Positions 50,448 to 59,682 of a DNA stretch of 64,000 nucleotides are shown piece after piece (position 1 is the stretch's first letter; each line of letters starts with the position of its first letter). Where the stretch lies: positions 434,001 to 498,000 of the forward strand of contig NZ_CP104578.1 of NCBI RefSeq assembly GCF_036826855.1, in the 5' to 3' direction. Origin of the DNA: Streptomyces sp. SJL17-4 (GTDB lineage Bacteria > Actinomycetota > Actinomycetes > Streptomycetales > Streptomycetaceae). Below the pieces are notes generated by a model, which was not told the DNA's origin, ran no database searches, and saw only the letters and a program-made list of their open reading frames with translations. Made by a program: the position numbers and the translations under genes.

Positions 50448-52943
50448 ATGAAGCGCACACCACATCACCGGTCGAGATCGAGAACAGGCTTCACCGTGGC
50501 GGCACTTGGGGCGGGCGTCGCTCTGACCGCCTCCCTGCTCGGCGGCGATCCCGCCTCCGCCAGGCCTGATCCGGGCCCGCCGTCGGCCAGGGCTGCGACA
50601 ACGTTATCCCTGCCCTCGCCACCGGGCGGCGCGAACGTACGGGTCCTCGTCTTCCACGGGTCGGCGACGGCCGAGTCGCCGACGGTCGACGCGGGCATCG
50701 CGGCCGTCGAGAGCATCGGCCTCACCGGCCCGGCCGCCGGCCGCTACCGCACCGAGGCCACCGACGACCCGGCCGTCTTCACCGACGCCAAGCGGCTCGG
50801 CAGGTACAACGCCGTGGTGTTCCTGACCGGGGGCGGCGATGTGCTCGACCCCGAGCAGGAAGCGGGCCTGGAGGCCTACATGGAGGCGGGCGGCGGATTC
50901 GTCGGCGTCCACGAGGCCGCCCGTACCGAGCCCTACTCCGGCTGGTTCACCGGCCTGATCGGCGCCCGGCCCACCGGCGCCCCGAGCGGCACGCAGCGCG
51001 CGGTGGTGGAGGTCGGCGACCGGCAGCACCCGGCCACGAAGTCCCTTCCGCTGGAGTGGAAGCGGCCCGACAAGTGGTTCAACTGGGACCGCAACCCCTC
51101 CGGCACCGTGCACACGGTGGCGCGGGTCCGGGAGTCCTCGTACCAGCCCGCGGCCGAGCCCAACGGCTGGGACCACCCGGTGTCCTGGTGTCGTGACTAC
51201 GACGGCGGCAGGTCCTTCTACACCGCCATGGGCGGCACCGTCGACAGCTACGCTGAGACGGACTTCCGCGACCATCTGCGCGGAGCCATCGCCTGGACCG
51301 CGCGGATCTCCCGGGCGGACTGCAAGGCGACCATCGACGCCCACTACACCGCCGAGCGCGTCACCCAGCCCAACAAGCCCGGCCAGAACGACCAGATCGG
51401 CGAGCCCCACGGCCTCGTCGCCGCTCCCGACGGCCGCGTCCTCTACATCGGCCGCGGCGGCGCGGACTCCAGTGTCCCGGTGGTCACCGACTGGAACGAC
51501 CCGGACATCGGCAAGGGCAACGGCGAGATCCACGTCTACGACCCCAAGACCAAGCAGGTCACCAAGGCCGGCGCGCTCACCGTCTTCGGCAACAAGGGCG
51601 GCGGCGACGAGCTGATCAAGAACGAGGAGGGGCTGCTCGGCATCGAGCTCGACCCCGGCTTCATGACCAACGGCTGGGTCTATCTCCACTACACGCCGCA
51701 CTCCCGGATCGACCGTGTCGAGCACATGGGCGAGCGGCGGGTCTCCCGCTTCACCCTCGATCTCGCCACGAACAGGCTCGACCTGGCGAGCGAGAAGGTG
51801 CTGCTGAGCTGGCCGGTGCAGATCCACAGCTGCTGCCACGCGGGCGGCGGGATGGCCTGGGACTCCCAGGGCAATCTGTACATCGCCACCGGAGACACCA
51901 ACTCGTCCGGCTCCAGCGGCGGTTACTCGGGCAACAACCCCGCTCCGAACTTCCGGGGCGTCTCCTTCGCGGACGCGCGCCGCACCGCCGGCAACACCAA
52001 CAACCTCAACGGGAAGATCCTGCGGATCCATCCCGAGGCCGACGGCACCTACACGCTCCCCGCGGGCAATCTCTTCACCGGCGAGGAGAGCGACGAGGGC
52101 GGGGGCAAGACCCGCGGCGAGATCTACGTGATGGGCGTGCGCAACCCCGCGCGCATCTCCGTCGACAAGGCGACCGACATCCTCTACGCGGGCTGGGTCG
52201 GCCCCGACGCGGGAGCGCCGTCGACGACGTGGGGCCCGGCCAAGTACGACACGTTCGCCGCGATCACCAGGGCGGGCAACCACGGCTGGCCGTACTGCAT
52301 GGGCAACAAGCAGCCCTACCGGGACCGCGATCCGCTCGATCCGGGCAAGCCGCTCGGCTGGTACGACTGCGACGCGCCGAAGAACGAGTCGCCGAACAAC
52401 GACGGTCTGGTGAACCTGCCGCCGGTGACCGGGAACACGATCTGGTACGCGCCCCAGGGCGGCGGCGTGGACTACCCGAGGGACGCCGACGGCATCCCGA
52501 GCTACAAGCAGGAGGAGCAGAAGCTGCTGCTGCCGTGGCTCAAGGGCGGCGGGCAGGCGACCATGAACGGCCCGCTCTACCGCTACGACGCGGCGAGCGA
52601 CTCGGCGGTCAAGTGGCCGTCGTACTGGGACGGCAAGTGGTTCGTCGGCGACTTCTACGACGGGGAGCAGCCACGGCACGCCGTGCTCACCGACCCGAAG
52701 ACCGTCGGCAGGGGCGGACTGCCCGTGCACGCCGAGTCCCTGAAGAAGATCATCCCGGTCGGGCAGGGCGGCATCCGGAACCTGATGGACTGGAAGTTCG
52801 CCCCGGACGGTTCGCTGTACGTCCTCGACTACGGGCGGGGCTTCTTCACCTCCCACCCCGACTCCGCGCTCTGGCGCGTCACCTACAAGGGCGGCGGGCC
52901 CACCCCGGCCGCCGACCAGCTGGCAAGGAGGGCGGCGCAGTGA
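50448..52943 (+). CDS. Secreted ThuA domain - glucose/sorbosone dehydrogenase-like protein
   Basis: An 831-residue exported protein. A signal peptide (about 1-38, ending PASARP) precedes a ThuA-like domain (about 60-295; VRVLVFHGSA, VVFLTGGGDVL, GGGFVGVHEA). A six-bladed propeller of the GSDH/PQQ type follows (about 305-820; EPHGLVAAPDGRVLYIGRGG, EGLLGIELDPGF, HCHAGGGMAWD-like HSCCHAGGGM, NGKILRI, RNPARISVD). ThuA proteins act on disaccharide derivatives; GSDH proteins oxidise sugars with PQQ. Codon 53 is TTA (50604-50606). It ends in a GTGA overlap with the cupredoxin gene. Confidence 0.88.
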   Translation: MKRTPHHRSRSRTGFTVAALGAGVALTASLLGGDPASARPDPGPPSARAATTLSLPSPPGGANVRVLVFHGSATAESPTVDAGIAAVESIGLTGPAAGRYRTEATDDPAVFTDAKRLGRYNAVVFLTGGGDVLDPEQEAGLEAYMEAGGGFVGVHEAARTEPYSGWFTGLIGARPTGAPSGTQRAVVEVGDRQHPATKSLPLEWKRPDKWFNWDRNPSGTVHTVARVRESSYQPAAEPNGWDHPVSWCRDYDGGRSFYTAMGGTVDSYAETDFRDHLRGAIAWTARISRADCKATIDAHYTAERVTQPNKPGQNDQIGEPHGLVAAPDGRVLYIGRGGADSSVPVVTDWNDPDIGKGNGEIHVYDPKTKQVTKAGALTVFGNKGGGDELIKNEEGLLGIELDPGFMTNGWVYLHYTPHSRIDRVEHMGERRVSRFTLDLATNRLDLASEKVLLSWPVQIHSCCHAGGGMAWDSQGNLYIATGDTNSSGSSGGYSGNNPAPNFRGVSFADARRTAGNTNNLNGKILRIHPEADGTYTLPAGNLFTGEESDEGGGKTRGEIYVMGVRNPARISVDKATDILYAGWVGPDAGAPSTTWGPAKYDTFAAITRAGNHGWPYCMGNKQPYRDRDPLDPGKPLGWYDCDAPKNESPNNDGLVNLPPVTGNTIWYAPQGGGVDYPRDADGIPSYKQEEQKLLLPWLKGGGQATMNGPLYRYDAASDSAVKWPSYWDGKWFVGDFYDGEQPRHAVLTDPKTVGRGGLPVHAESLKKIIPVGQGGIRNLMDWKFAPDGSLYVLDYGRGFFTSHPDSALWRVTYKGGGPTPAADQLARRAAQ

Positions 52944-55165
52944 TCACGAGACGCGGAGGCGCGAGCCTGTGGGCGGCCCTGCTGGCCGCCGTGGCGATGG
53001 TCGTCGGCCTGACCTCGGCGGCCGCCTACGGCAGGGCGGACGACGCACGACGCGGCGACGACGGACGTCGGAGCGCCGCGGCGCAGGTGCTGACCTGGAA
53101 GGCGGGCGATCCGATCGACCGCTATCTGGAGTTCCCGACGACGGCGGTGGCCGGCGCGACGACGATCGTCTTCGAGAACAGTACGGCCACCGGCAACACG
53201 ACCGGCATGCCGCACACCCTGACGTTCGACGTCTCCGACCCCGAGTACAACAACGACGTCCCGCTCAACATCCTGGCCAACCCGAGCGACGCGAACGGCG
53301 GCCGGCACACGGCCGAGGTGACGCTGACCCCGGGCCGGTACCTCTTCAAGTGCACGATCCCCGGGCACGGCCAGATGCAGGGCATCCTCACGGTCACCGA
53401 GGGCGGCGGCGAGGACACCACCGCGCCGGAGACGACCGCGAAGGTCGAGGGCGACCGGAACGCCGACGGTGCCTACGTCGGCCAGGCGACGGTCACGCTC
53501 GGCGCGACGGACGCCGGTTCGGGCGTGGACACGGTCGAGTACGCGGTCGGCGCGGCCGGCCCGTGGCAGCCGTACACGGTCCCGGTCGTCGTCGACCAGG
53601 TCGGGGCGCACTCCATCCGCTACCGGGCGAGCGACAAGGCGGGCAACACGGCCGCGGAGAAGACCGCCGCGTTCACGGTCGTCGCCCGGCCCACCGACGA
53701 CACGACGGCGCCGGAGACCTCGGCGACCGTCTCGGGCGAGCGGGACGACCAGGGCCGCTACCTCGACATGGCCACGGTGACGGTCACCGCGTCCGACACC
53801 GGTTCGGGCGTCAACACCATCGAGTACGCGCTCGGCGACGGCGCCTGGCAGCCGTACACCGCTCCGGTGATGGTGCACCAGGCGGGCGAGCACACCGTCC
53901 GCTACCGGGCGAGCGACAAGGCGGGGAACACCGCCGCGGTGAAGTCGGTCGCCTTCACGGTCGTCACCCAGCCCGATCCCGACACCACCGCCCCCGAGGC
54001 CGCCGCCTCGGTCGCGGGCGTGCGCAACTCCGACGGCGCGTACATCACCAGCGCCACGGTCACGCTGTCGGCGTTCGACGCGGACTCGGGCGTCGAGCGG
54101 ATCGAGTACTCGCTCGACGGCGGCCCGTACCTCGCGTACACCACCCCGGTGATCGTCGACCGCGTCGGCCACCACACGGTGCTGTACCGGGCGACGGACA
54201 AGGCGGGCAACACCTCCACGGCCCGGACCACGGCCTTCACGGTCGCCGAGGGCGGCGGGGTGCCCGCGCCCGACTGTCCCGAGTTCGACGAGCGGCTGAC
54301 GGTCATCGTCGGGACAGTCGACACCGGCGTGCCGAACCGGATGACGAACAGCCGCTGCACCGTCAACGAACTCATCGAGGACGAGAAGGACTGGTCCTCG
54401 CACGCGCTGTTCCTCAAGCACGTCGACACGGTGATCGACCGGCTGCTCGCCGAGGGCGTCATCGACGCCCGCGAGCACCGGAAGATCTACCGCGCGGCCA
54501 AGCAGTCGGGCATCGGCAGGCCGGGTCAGACCGAGGGGTACCGCGACCTGTTCGACGGCACCGCGGCGAGCTTCTCGAAGTGGCAGCACGTCGGCGGCGG
54601 AAAGTTCGGGCTGACCGAGGACGGCGCCATGACCAGCAGCACCACGGTGCCGGGCATGGGCATGCTGTGGTTCCCGCAGCGGCAGTACGGCGACTTCTCG
54701 CTCAAGCTCCAGTGGCGCGACGACGCCCCCGGCGCCGGCAACGCCAACGGCGGGGTCTTCGTGCGCTTCCCGTACGTCCACGACAACCCCGAGGAGAGCC
54801 GTCCGGAGTGGGTCGCCATCAAGTACGGCCATGAGATCCAGGTCCTCGACCGGCCCGACGGCGACATGTACAAGACGGGCTCGCTCTACGGCTTCGACCG
54901 CGTCGGCCTCGCCGGCGCCGGGGTGACGCCCAAGGGCACCTGGAACGACTACGAGATCCGGGTGGAGGGGCAGCACTACTCGGTCTTCCGCAACGGCAGG
55001 CTGATCAACGAGTTCGACAACACCGGTGGTCAGGTCTTCCAGCCGCCGCGTGGCGACGACCCGGGCACGGACGGCCGGCGGTACGCCTCCGGCTACGTCG
55101 GGCTCCAGGTCCACGGCACGACCGACGTCATCTCCTACCGCAACATCCGGGTGAAGGAGCTGTAG
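52940..55165 (+). CDS. Secreted cupredoxin - three Ig-like repeats - DUF1080 protein
   Basis: A 741-residue exported protein beginning at GTG 52940, overlapping the previous stop. After the signal segment, residues about 45-152 are a cupredoxin with ligands in MPHTL and FKCTIPGHGQMQG. Three repeats of about 90 residues follow, each with DTTAPE, GSGVxxxEY and YRAxDKAGNT, like OmpL47-type Ig domains. The last 200 residues form a DUF1080 (3-keto-disaccharide hydrolase-like) sandwich: YRDLFDGT, DFSLKLQWRDDAPGAGNANGG, WNDYEIRVEG. With the coupled ThuA-GSDH protein it looks like an extracellular route that oxidises a sugar and passes electrons to copper. Confidence 0.87.
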   Translation: MITRRGGASLWAALLAAVAMVVGLTSAAAYGRADDARRGDDGRRSAAAQVLTWKAGDPIDRYLEFPTTAVAGATTIVFENSTATGNTTGMPHTLTFDVSDPEYNNDVPLNILANPSDANGGRHTAEVTLTPGRYLFKCTIPGHGQMQGILTVTEGGGEDTTAPETTAKVEGDRNADGAYVGQATVTLGATDAGSGVDTVEYAVGAAGPWQPYTVPVVVDQVGAHSIRYRASDKAGNTAAEKTAAFTVVARPTDDTTAPETSATVSGERDDQGRYLDMATVTVTASDTGSGVNTIEYALGDGAWQPYTAPVMVHQAGEHTVRYRASDKAGNTAAVKSVAFTVVTQPDPDTTAPEAAASVAGVRNSDGAYITSATVTLSAFDADSGVERIEYSLDGGPYLAYTTPVIVDRVGHHTVLYRATDKAGNTSTARTTAFTVAEGGGVPAPDCPEFDERLTVIVGTVDTGVPNRMTNSRCTVNELIEDEKDWSSHALFLKHVDTVIDRLLAEGVIDAREHRKIYRAAKQSGIGRPGQTEGYRDLFDGTAASFSKWQHVGGGKFGLTEDGAMTSSTTVPGMGMLWFPQRQYGDFSLKLQWRDDAPGAGNANGGVFVRFPYVHDNPEESRPEWVAIKYGHEIQVLDRPDGDMYKTGSLYGFDRVGLAGAGVTPKGTWNDYEIRVEGQHYSVFRNGRLINEFDNTGGQVFQPPRGDDPGTDGRRYASGYVGLQVHGTTDVISYRNIRVKEL

Positions 55166-55174
55166 ACGACCGTG

Positions 55175-55209
55175 AAGGGCCCCTCTCCCCCGGCGGGAGA
55201 GGGGCCCTT
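55175..55209. terminator. Bidirectional intrinsic terminator
   Basis: A perfect 15-base stem (55175-55189 with 55195-55209), 5-base loop ccggc, flanked by AA and TTT. It lies between convergent genes, serving the cupredoxin operon (+) and the SpoIIE phosphatase (-). Confidence 0.92.
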
Positions 55210-55219
55210 TCGGCTCGTC

Positions 55220-57070
55220 TCACGTGGGCAGGTTCTGCTCCGCCCACACCACCTTGCCGGAGACCGTGCGGCAGGAGCCCCATCGGCGGCACAGCATGTT
55301 GATCAGCTGGAGGCCCCGGCCGCCCTCGTCGCTGAGGTCCGCGTGCTGGATCTGGGGCAGGTCGGGGCCCGTGTCCGAGACCTCCACGACGAGGCGTTCC
55401 CCGCGGAGCAGCCGGAGGCGGCCCGGACCGTTGCCGTAGCGCAGGGCGTTGCCCACGAGCTCCGAGACGACGAGTTCGCAGACGTCGGCGAGCTCCGCCA
55501 GGTCCCAGGCGTCGAGCTGGTCGGTGACCAGGCGCCGGGCGACGGACGCGGCCCGTCCCTCCTGCGGCAGCTGCCACTCGCACAGCTCGTCCGGGGTGCC
55601 CGCCGCGGTCGTCGCGACGAGGAGCACGGCCTCGTCGAAGCGGCTGGCGTCGGTGGGAGCGCAGTCGGTGAGTCCGCCGTGTTCGAGGGCCTCGGGGGTG
55701 AGGCCGCGGGCCGCCGACCGCAGCCGCTCCAGCTGGTGGTCGAGGTCCGCGTGCCGGGACTTCACGAGGCCGTCGGTGTACATGACCAGATGGCCGCCCG
55801 CCGGGGCCTTCACACGGATCGGGTCGTACGGGATCACTCCCGCGCCGAGCGGCGCGCCGATCGGTACGTCCACGAACACGGCGGAGCCGTCGCCGTCGAC
55901 GAGCAGCGGGGGCAGATGACCGGCGCTGGCCAGGGTGTAGGTGGAGTCGGCCGGGTCGTGGACCGCGCAGAGGAAGGTGGCGACCTGCTCGTCCTCCAGG
56001 TCACGGGTGGCGAGGTCGAGCCGGGCGAGGACGCGCTCCGGTGCCATGTCGAGGGTCATGAGGGTACGGGCGACGGCCCGCAGGCGGCCCATGGTGGCGG
56101 CGGCGGGCAGTCCGTGGCCCATGACGTCGCCCACCATCAGGGCCGTACGTCCGCCGGGGAGGGCCATCACGTCGTACCAGTCGCCGCCCACTCCGTGGTG
56201 GGCCGTGGACGGCGTGTACTCGGCGTTGACGCGCAGCCCCGGGGTCACCGGGGTCGCACGGGGCAGCAGGCTGCGCTGCAGGGAGACGACGTGCTCGCGC
56301 TCGCGTCCGTACAGCCGGGCGTTGTCGATGTAGACGGCGGCCTGGGAGGCCAGCTGCTCGGCCAGCGCGAGGTCCGTGGTGGAGAACGGGGGCGTTCCGG
56401 GACCGCGTACGAAGTCGGCGCTGCCGAGCAGGAGCCCGCGGGCGATCAGCGGCACCGCGAGATAGCTGTGGACTCCGGCGGCACGCATCTTCGCGGCGGC
56501 GCTCTCCGTCGGCGCGACCCTGTTGAAGTCGTCGTTCCGCATGCGGCTCACCAGGACGGGCCTGCCCTGCCGCAGGCAGTACCGGTGGAGGAGGGTCTCG
56601 TGGGTCTTCTCGGTCCGGACGAAGGTCTCGCCGACCGGGGTGGGCTCCAGGGAGGCCAGCTCGTCGACGACGCTCAGCGCGGTGGCCCGCAGCAGCGGGA
56701 CGCCCGTCCCCGTCCAGCGCGAGCCCTCGCCGCCCCTCAGGACGCTCTCCAGGATGTCGACGGCGGCCCCGTCGGCCAAGGTGGGCACCATGAACTCGGC
56801 CAGCTCCTGAGCGGTGCGCTCCAGGTCGAGGGTGGTGCCGATCCTGGAGCCCGCGGAGTTCAGCCAGGCGAGCCGGCCGCGTGTGGTGACGCGGTCGAGG
56901 GGGACGTCGCCGTCGCTGCGGCCGAGCCGTCCGCGGGCGCCGGCCGCGCGGAGGACAGAGGCGCCCCTTCCGGCCGAGGCACGGCGGGCAAGGCGCCGCC
57001 TCCCGTTGCCATCGTTCACTCTTTCGGCCTCCAGACAGAAACTCGTCCGCTGTTGGTGCACATCATGCAC
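55220..57070 (-). CDS. GAF - SpoIIE/PP2C phosphatase - HATPase signalling protein
   Basis: A 616-residue sensor of a type abundant in Streptomyces. A basic N-terminal 60 residues lead to a GAF domain (about 75-270; HSYLAVPLIARGLLLGSADFVR), then the PP2C phosphatase (about 280-480; VGGDWYDVMALPGGRTALMVGDVMGHG, with metal-binding Asp) and a C-terminal HATPase (about 490-610; ELVVSELVGNALRYG, DEGGRGLQLI) like anti-sigma kinases. It probably switches an anti-sigma/anti-anti-sigma pair in response to a GAF ligand. GTG 57070 has AGGAGG 9 bases upstream; ATGs lie out of frame nearby. Confidence 0.9.
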   Translation of the reverse strand: MHDVHQQRTSFCLEAERVNDGNGRRRLARRASAGRGASVLRAAGARGRLGRSDGDVPLDRVTTRGRLAWLNSAGSRIGTTLDLERTAQELAEFMVPTLADGAAVDILESVLRGGEGSRWTGTGVPLLRATALSVVDELASLEPTPVGETFVRTEKTHETLLHRYCLRQGRPVLVSRMRNDDFNRVAPTESAAAKMRAAGVHSYLAVPLIARGLLLGSADFVRGPGTPPFSTTDLALAEQLASQAAVYIDNARLYGREREHVVSLQRSLLPRATPVTPGLRVNAEYTPSTAHHGVGGDWYDVMALPGGRTALMVGDVMGHGLPAAATMGRLRAVARTLMTLDMAPERVLARLDLATRDLEDEQVATFLCAVHDPADSTYTLASAGHLPPLLVDGDGSAVFVDVPIGAPLGAGVIPYDPIRVKAPAGGHLVMYTDGLVKSRHADLDHQLERLRSAARGLTPEALEHGGLTDCAPTDASRFDEAVLLVATTAAGTPDELCEWQLPQEGRAASVARRLVTDQLDAWDLAELADVCELVVSELVGNALRYGNGPGRLRLLRGERLVVEVSDTGPDLPQIQHADLSDEGGRGLQLINMLCRRWGSCRTVSGKVVWAEQNLPT

Positions 57071-57110
57071 CTGCCTCCCCCTCCTGGCCGATCAGGGCGA
57101 CACCTCCCGT

Positions 57111-57135
57111 CACTGTCTTGTGGCGCAAGACAGTG
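57111..57135. promoter_or_regulatory. Perfect palindrome, probable PadR operator
   Basis: cactgtcttg and caagacagtg are perfect 10-base arms around tggcg. The site covers the -35 region of padR-like gene 57155 and lies 41 bases upstream of the divergent SpoIIE gene, so one repressor could control both. Confidence 0.75.
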
Positions 57136-57147
57136 ACCGACTATCAT
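57119..57147 (+). promoter_or_regulatory. Promoter of the PadR gene (TTGTGG-17-TATCAT)
   Basis: TTGTGG at 57119-57124, 17-base spacer, TATCAT at 57142-57147. The -10 ends 7 bases before ATG 57155, giving a leaderless transcript and arguing against ATG 57146, which overlaps the box. Confidence 0.6.
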
Positions 57148-57154
57148 GCACCGC

Positions 57155-57529
57155 ATGACAAAGGAGCTGCCGACAGCCGGTGACCAGCGGCGCAGTCAGC
57201 TTCTGCGCGGTGTGCTCGACCTGTGCCTGCTCTCACTGATCGCCGAACGGCCTCGGTACGGCTACGAGTTCATCGAGGCGCTCACGGAGAGCGGGCTCGA
57301 ACTCGTCGGCGAGGGCAGCATCTACCCGTTGCTGGCCAGGATGGAGCGGGCGGGGCTCGTCGAGCCGTTCCGCGCCCCGTCGTCCAGCGGCGGGGCGCCG
57401 CGCAAGTACTACCGACTGTCCGAGGCCGGCCGAACCGAGCTGGAGCACGGCCGGGCCGTGTGGCAGGGGTTCACCGCCCAGGCCGACCGGATCCTCACAC
57501 GAACGACCCACGGGGGAACGACACCATGA
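57155..57529 (+). CDS. PadR-family transcriptional regulator
   Basis: A 124-residue winged-helix protein. LLRGVLDLCLLSLIAERPRYGYEFIEAL and GEGSIYPLLARMERAGLVEPF are the PadR helix-turn-helix and wing; PRKYYRLSEAGR follows. It binds the adjacent palindrome in my reading and represses its own transcription. The following membrane-protein gene overlaps as ATGA, an arrangement common for PadR with DUF1700/DUF1048-like partners. Confidence 0.92.
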   Translation: MTKELPTAGDQRRSQLLRGVLDLCLLSLIAERPRYGYEFIEALTESGLELVGEGSIYPLLARMERAGLVEPFRAPSSSGGAPRKYYRLSEAGRTELEHGRAVWQGFTAQADRILTRTTHGGTTP

Positions 57530-58089
57530 CCAACGAGCACGTACTCGCGGTCTGCCGCAGCAACTGGGAGTACCGGGGCGTCGACGACGCGTCCGTACGC
57601 GAGATGCTCGCCGAGCTCACCGCCCATCTGGAGGACGCCGCGGCGGCCGGACGCACTCCGCAGGACGTCGTCGGCCAGGACGTGAAGGCCTTCGCCGCGT
57701 CCTGGGCCAGGGCGCGGATGCCGCTACACCGGCGGGTCCTCAGGATGGCGGCGCTGGTTCCGCTCGTCGTGGGCACGCTGCTGCTGATGTCGCACCTCGT
57801 CCACTGGACGACGGTCGTGGACATCGACGCCGGGCGGCTCGCCTTCTGGCTGAGCATCGGCACCGTGACCGTGGTCCTCGAACTGCGACGGGGCACCCTC
57901 GGCTTCGGCAAGGGATGGATCGTGGCGCTTGTCGTCGGACTGCCGGTCCTCTTCCTGACGCAGAAGCTGGCCGGCGAGGAGACACTGTTCCTGCTGCCCT
58001 TGTGGGGCACCGCCCTGCTGACGCTGCCGGGCATCGCGTACCTCGTCGCCGAACGGCGTCGGCGCGCCCCGCGCCCCGTGGCGTCCTGA
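57526..58089 (+). CDS. PadR-coupled small membrane protein
   Basis: A 187-residue protein. Residues 1-65 are a soluble helical part (VREMLAELTAHLEDAAAAGRTPQDVVGQDVKAFAASWA) resembling the N terminus of DUF1700/HAAS proteins that sit beside PadR genes. After that come four hydrophobic helices (about 72-170) and a basic tail. The start overlaps the PadR stop. Likely part of the PadR output; molecular role unknown. Confidence 0.78.
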   Translation: MTNEHVLAVCRSNWEYRGVDDASVREMLAELTAHLEDAAAAGRTPQDVVGQDVKAFAASWARARMPLHRRVLRMAALVPLVVGTLLLMSHLVHWTTVVDIDAGRLAFWLSIGTVTVVLELRRGTLGFGKGWIVALVVGLPVLFLTQKLAGEETLFLLPLWGTALLTLPGIAYLVAERRRRAPRPVAS

Positions 58090-58188
58090 GCCGGCCGCGG
58101 TCTCACCCGCACGGCCCGGCAGGGATGCCCGTCCGTCCCGGAGCGTGAACGCTGGGGGCACGGACCGGGCCGAGAGGCGGGACACGGG

Positions 58189-59682
58189 ATGAGCCAGGAC
58201 GGCAGGGGCGGGACGCGGACGACGGGATCCGGTGCGGGTGCCGCCGCGCGGCTCCTGGCCCGGCTCGCGGTGCTCGCGGCGGTCGGTTCCCTGGTCGTGC
58301 TGGGGCTCGCGGTCGGCGACGGCGGCCTCGTGGTCGTCCTGGCCGGCCTGCTGGGGCTCATCGTCTGCGCCGCGGGCGTGTGGTGGTTCCTGGCCCACCG
58401 CGGAGCGGTCCGCCTGCTCGGGGCGCTCGTCGCGGTCGCCGCGCCGGTCGGCGTCGTGGTGCTCTTCGCCCATGGCGGTCTCTGGCGCACGGCGCTGGTC
58501 CTTGTCCTGTGCTGGGCCCTCGCACTGGCCTGCGCGCGGGCCGCGCTGCGCAGGGCCCGCCCCCGCCGGAAGCGCCACGCGCACCCGGCCCCCCGGCCCC
58601 AGCGGGCGTTCCTCATCATGAATCCGAAGTCGGGCGGCGGGAAGGTCGGCCGCTTCGATCTTGTCGACCGGGCGGAGGCCCTGGGCGCCCGGGTGACCGT
58701 GCTCGATCCCTCCGCCCCGGCCGACGTGGCCGCCCTGGCCCGCGAGGCGGTGGCCGAGGGCGCGGACCTGCTCGGCGTCGCCGGCGGCGACGGCACGCAG
58801 GCCCTGGTCGCGGCGGTCGCCGCCGAACACGATCTGCCGTTCCTCGTCATCTCGGCCGGCACCCGCAACCACTTCGCGATGGACCTCGGCCTCGACCGTT
58901 CCGACCCGGCCCGCTGCCTCGACGCGCTCACCAACGGCGAGGAGCTGCGGATCGACCTCGGCGACGTCGACGGCCGGGCCTTCGTCAACACCGTGTCCTT
59001 CGGCGTCTACGCCGATGTCGTCCAGCGCCCCGAATACCGCGACGACAAGGCGGGCACGGCCCTGACCCTGATGCCGGACCTGCTGGTCGGCGAAGGGGTG
59101 CGCCGGCTCGACGCGCGGATCGACGACACGACGGTGGCGTCCCAGCAGGCGCTCCTGGTCAGCAACAACGCGTACGCCTCGCCCGACGTGCTGAGCAGCG
59201 CCGGCCGCCGGGCCAGCCTCGACGACGGCGAGCTGGGCGTGCTGGGGATCCGGGTGGAGGGCGCGGCCGAGGCCGCGGACCTCGCCGTGCGCGGTTCGCA
59301 GTCCACCGGGCTGACCGTCACGACCGCCCGCCGGGTCGAGGTGACCGCCTCCGTGACGGACGAAGCCGACACGAGCGGCTCCGGTACGGGCGGCTCGGGC
59401 GCAGGCGGCTCGGGCGCAGGCGGCTCCGGCACGGGCGGCTCGGGCGCAGGCGGCTCCGGTACGGGCGGCTCCCGGGCGGACGAGATCCCCGTGGCGGTCG
59501 ACGGTGAGGCCCTGCGCATGACCACGCCGGTCGTCTGCACGCTGCGCCCGCGCGCACTGCGGGTCCTGGTGCCGCGCGACCGCCCCGGCGTCGTCGCCCC
59601 CGCCCCGCCCGTGGACTGGCGACGGCTCGTCGACCTGGCCTTCGGCCGTCCCGTACCGGTCACCCGGAGACGGAACGGCTGA
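58189..59682 (+). CDS. Membrane diacylglycerol/lipid kinase-family protein
   Basis: A 497-residue protein. Residues 20-120 hold four short hydrophobic helices. The kinase domain (about 138-490) has IMNPKSGGGK and GVAGGDGTQAL with GGDGT at 199-203, then ISAGTRNHFAMDLGL. It would phosphorylate a membrane lipid such as diacylglycerol. A Gly/Ser/Ala linker (about 392-431) is inserted between the two C-terminal parts of the fold, encoded by a repeat array; most relatives have a short loop there. Confidence 0.87.
   Translation: MSQDGRGGTRTTGSGAGAAARLLARLAVLAAVGSLVVLGLAVGDGGLVVVLAGLLGLIVCAAGVWWFLAHRGAVRLLGALVAVAAPVGVVVLFAHGGLWRTALVLVLCWALALACARAALRRARPRRKRHAHPAPRPQRAFLIMNPKSGGGKVGRFDLVDRAEALGARVTVLDPSAPADVAALAREAVAEGADLLGVAGGDGTQALVAAVAAEHDLPFLVISAGTRNHFAMDLGLDRSDPARCLDALTNGEELRIDLGDVDGRAFVNTVSFGVYADVVQRPEYRDDKAGTALTLMPDLLVGEGVRRLDARIDDTTVASQQALLVSNNAYASPDVLSSAGRRASLDDGELGVLGIRVEGAAEAADLAVRGSQSTGLTVTTARRVEVTASVTDEADTSGSGTGGSGAGGSGAGGSGTGGSGAGGSGTGGSRADEIPVAVDGEALRMTTPVVCTLRPRALRVLVPRDRPGVVAPAPPVDWRRLVDLAFGRPVPVTRRRNG
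59370..59475 (+). repeat. Gly/Ser-coding minisatellite within the lipid kinase gene
   Basis: About seven 15-base units of ggcggctcgggcgca or ggcggctccggyacg type, in frame, encoding GGSGA/GGSGT repeats. Confidence 0.9.
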
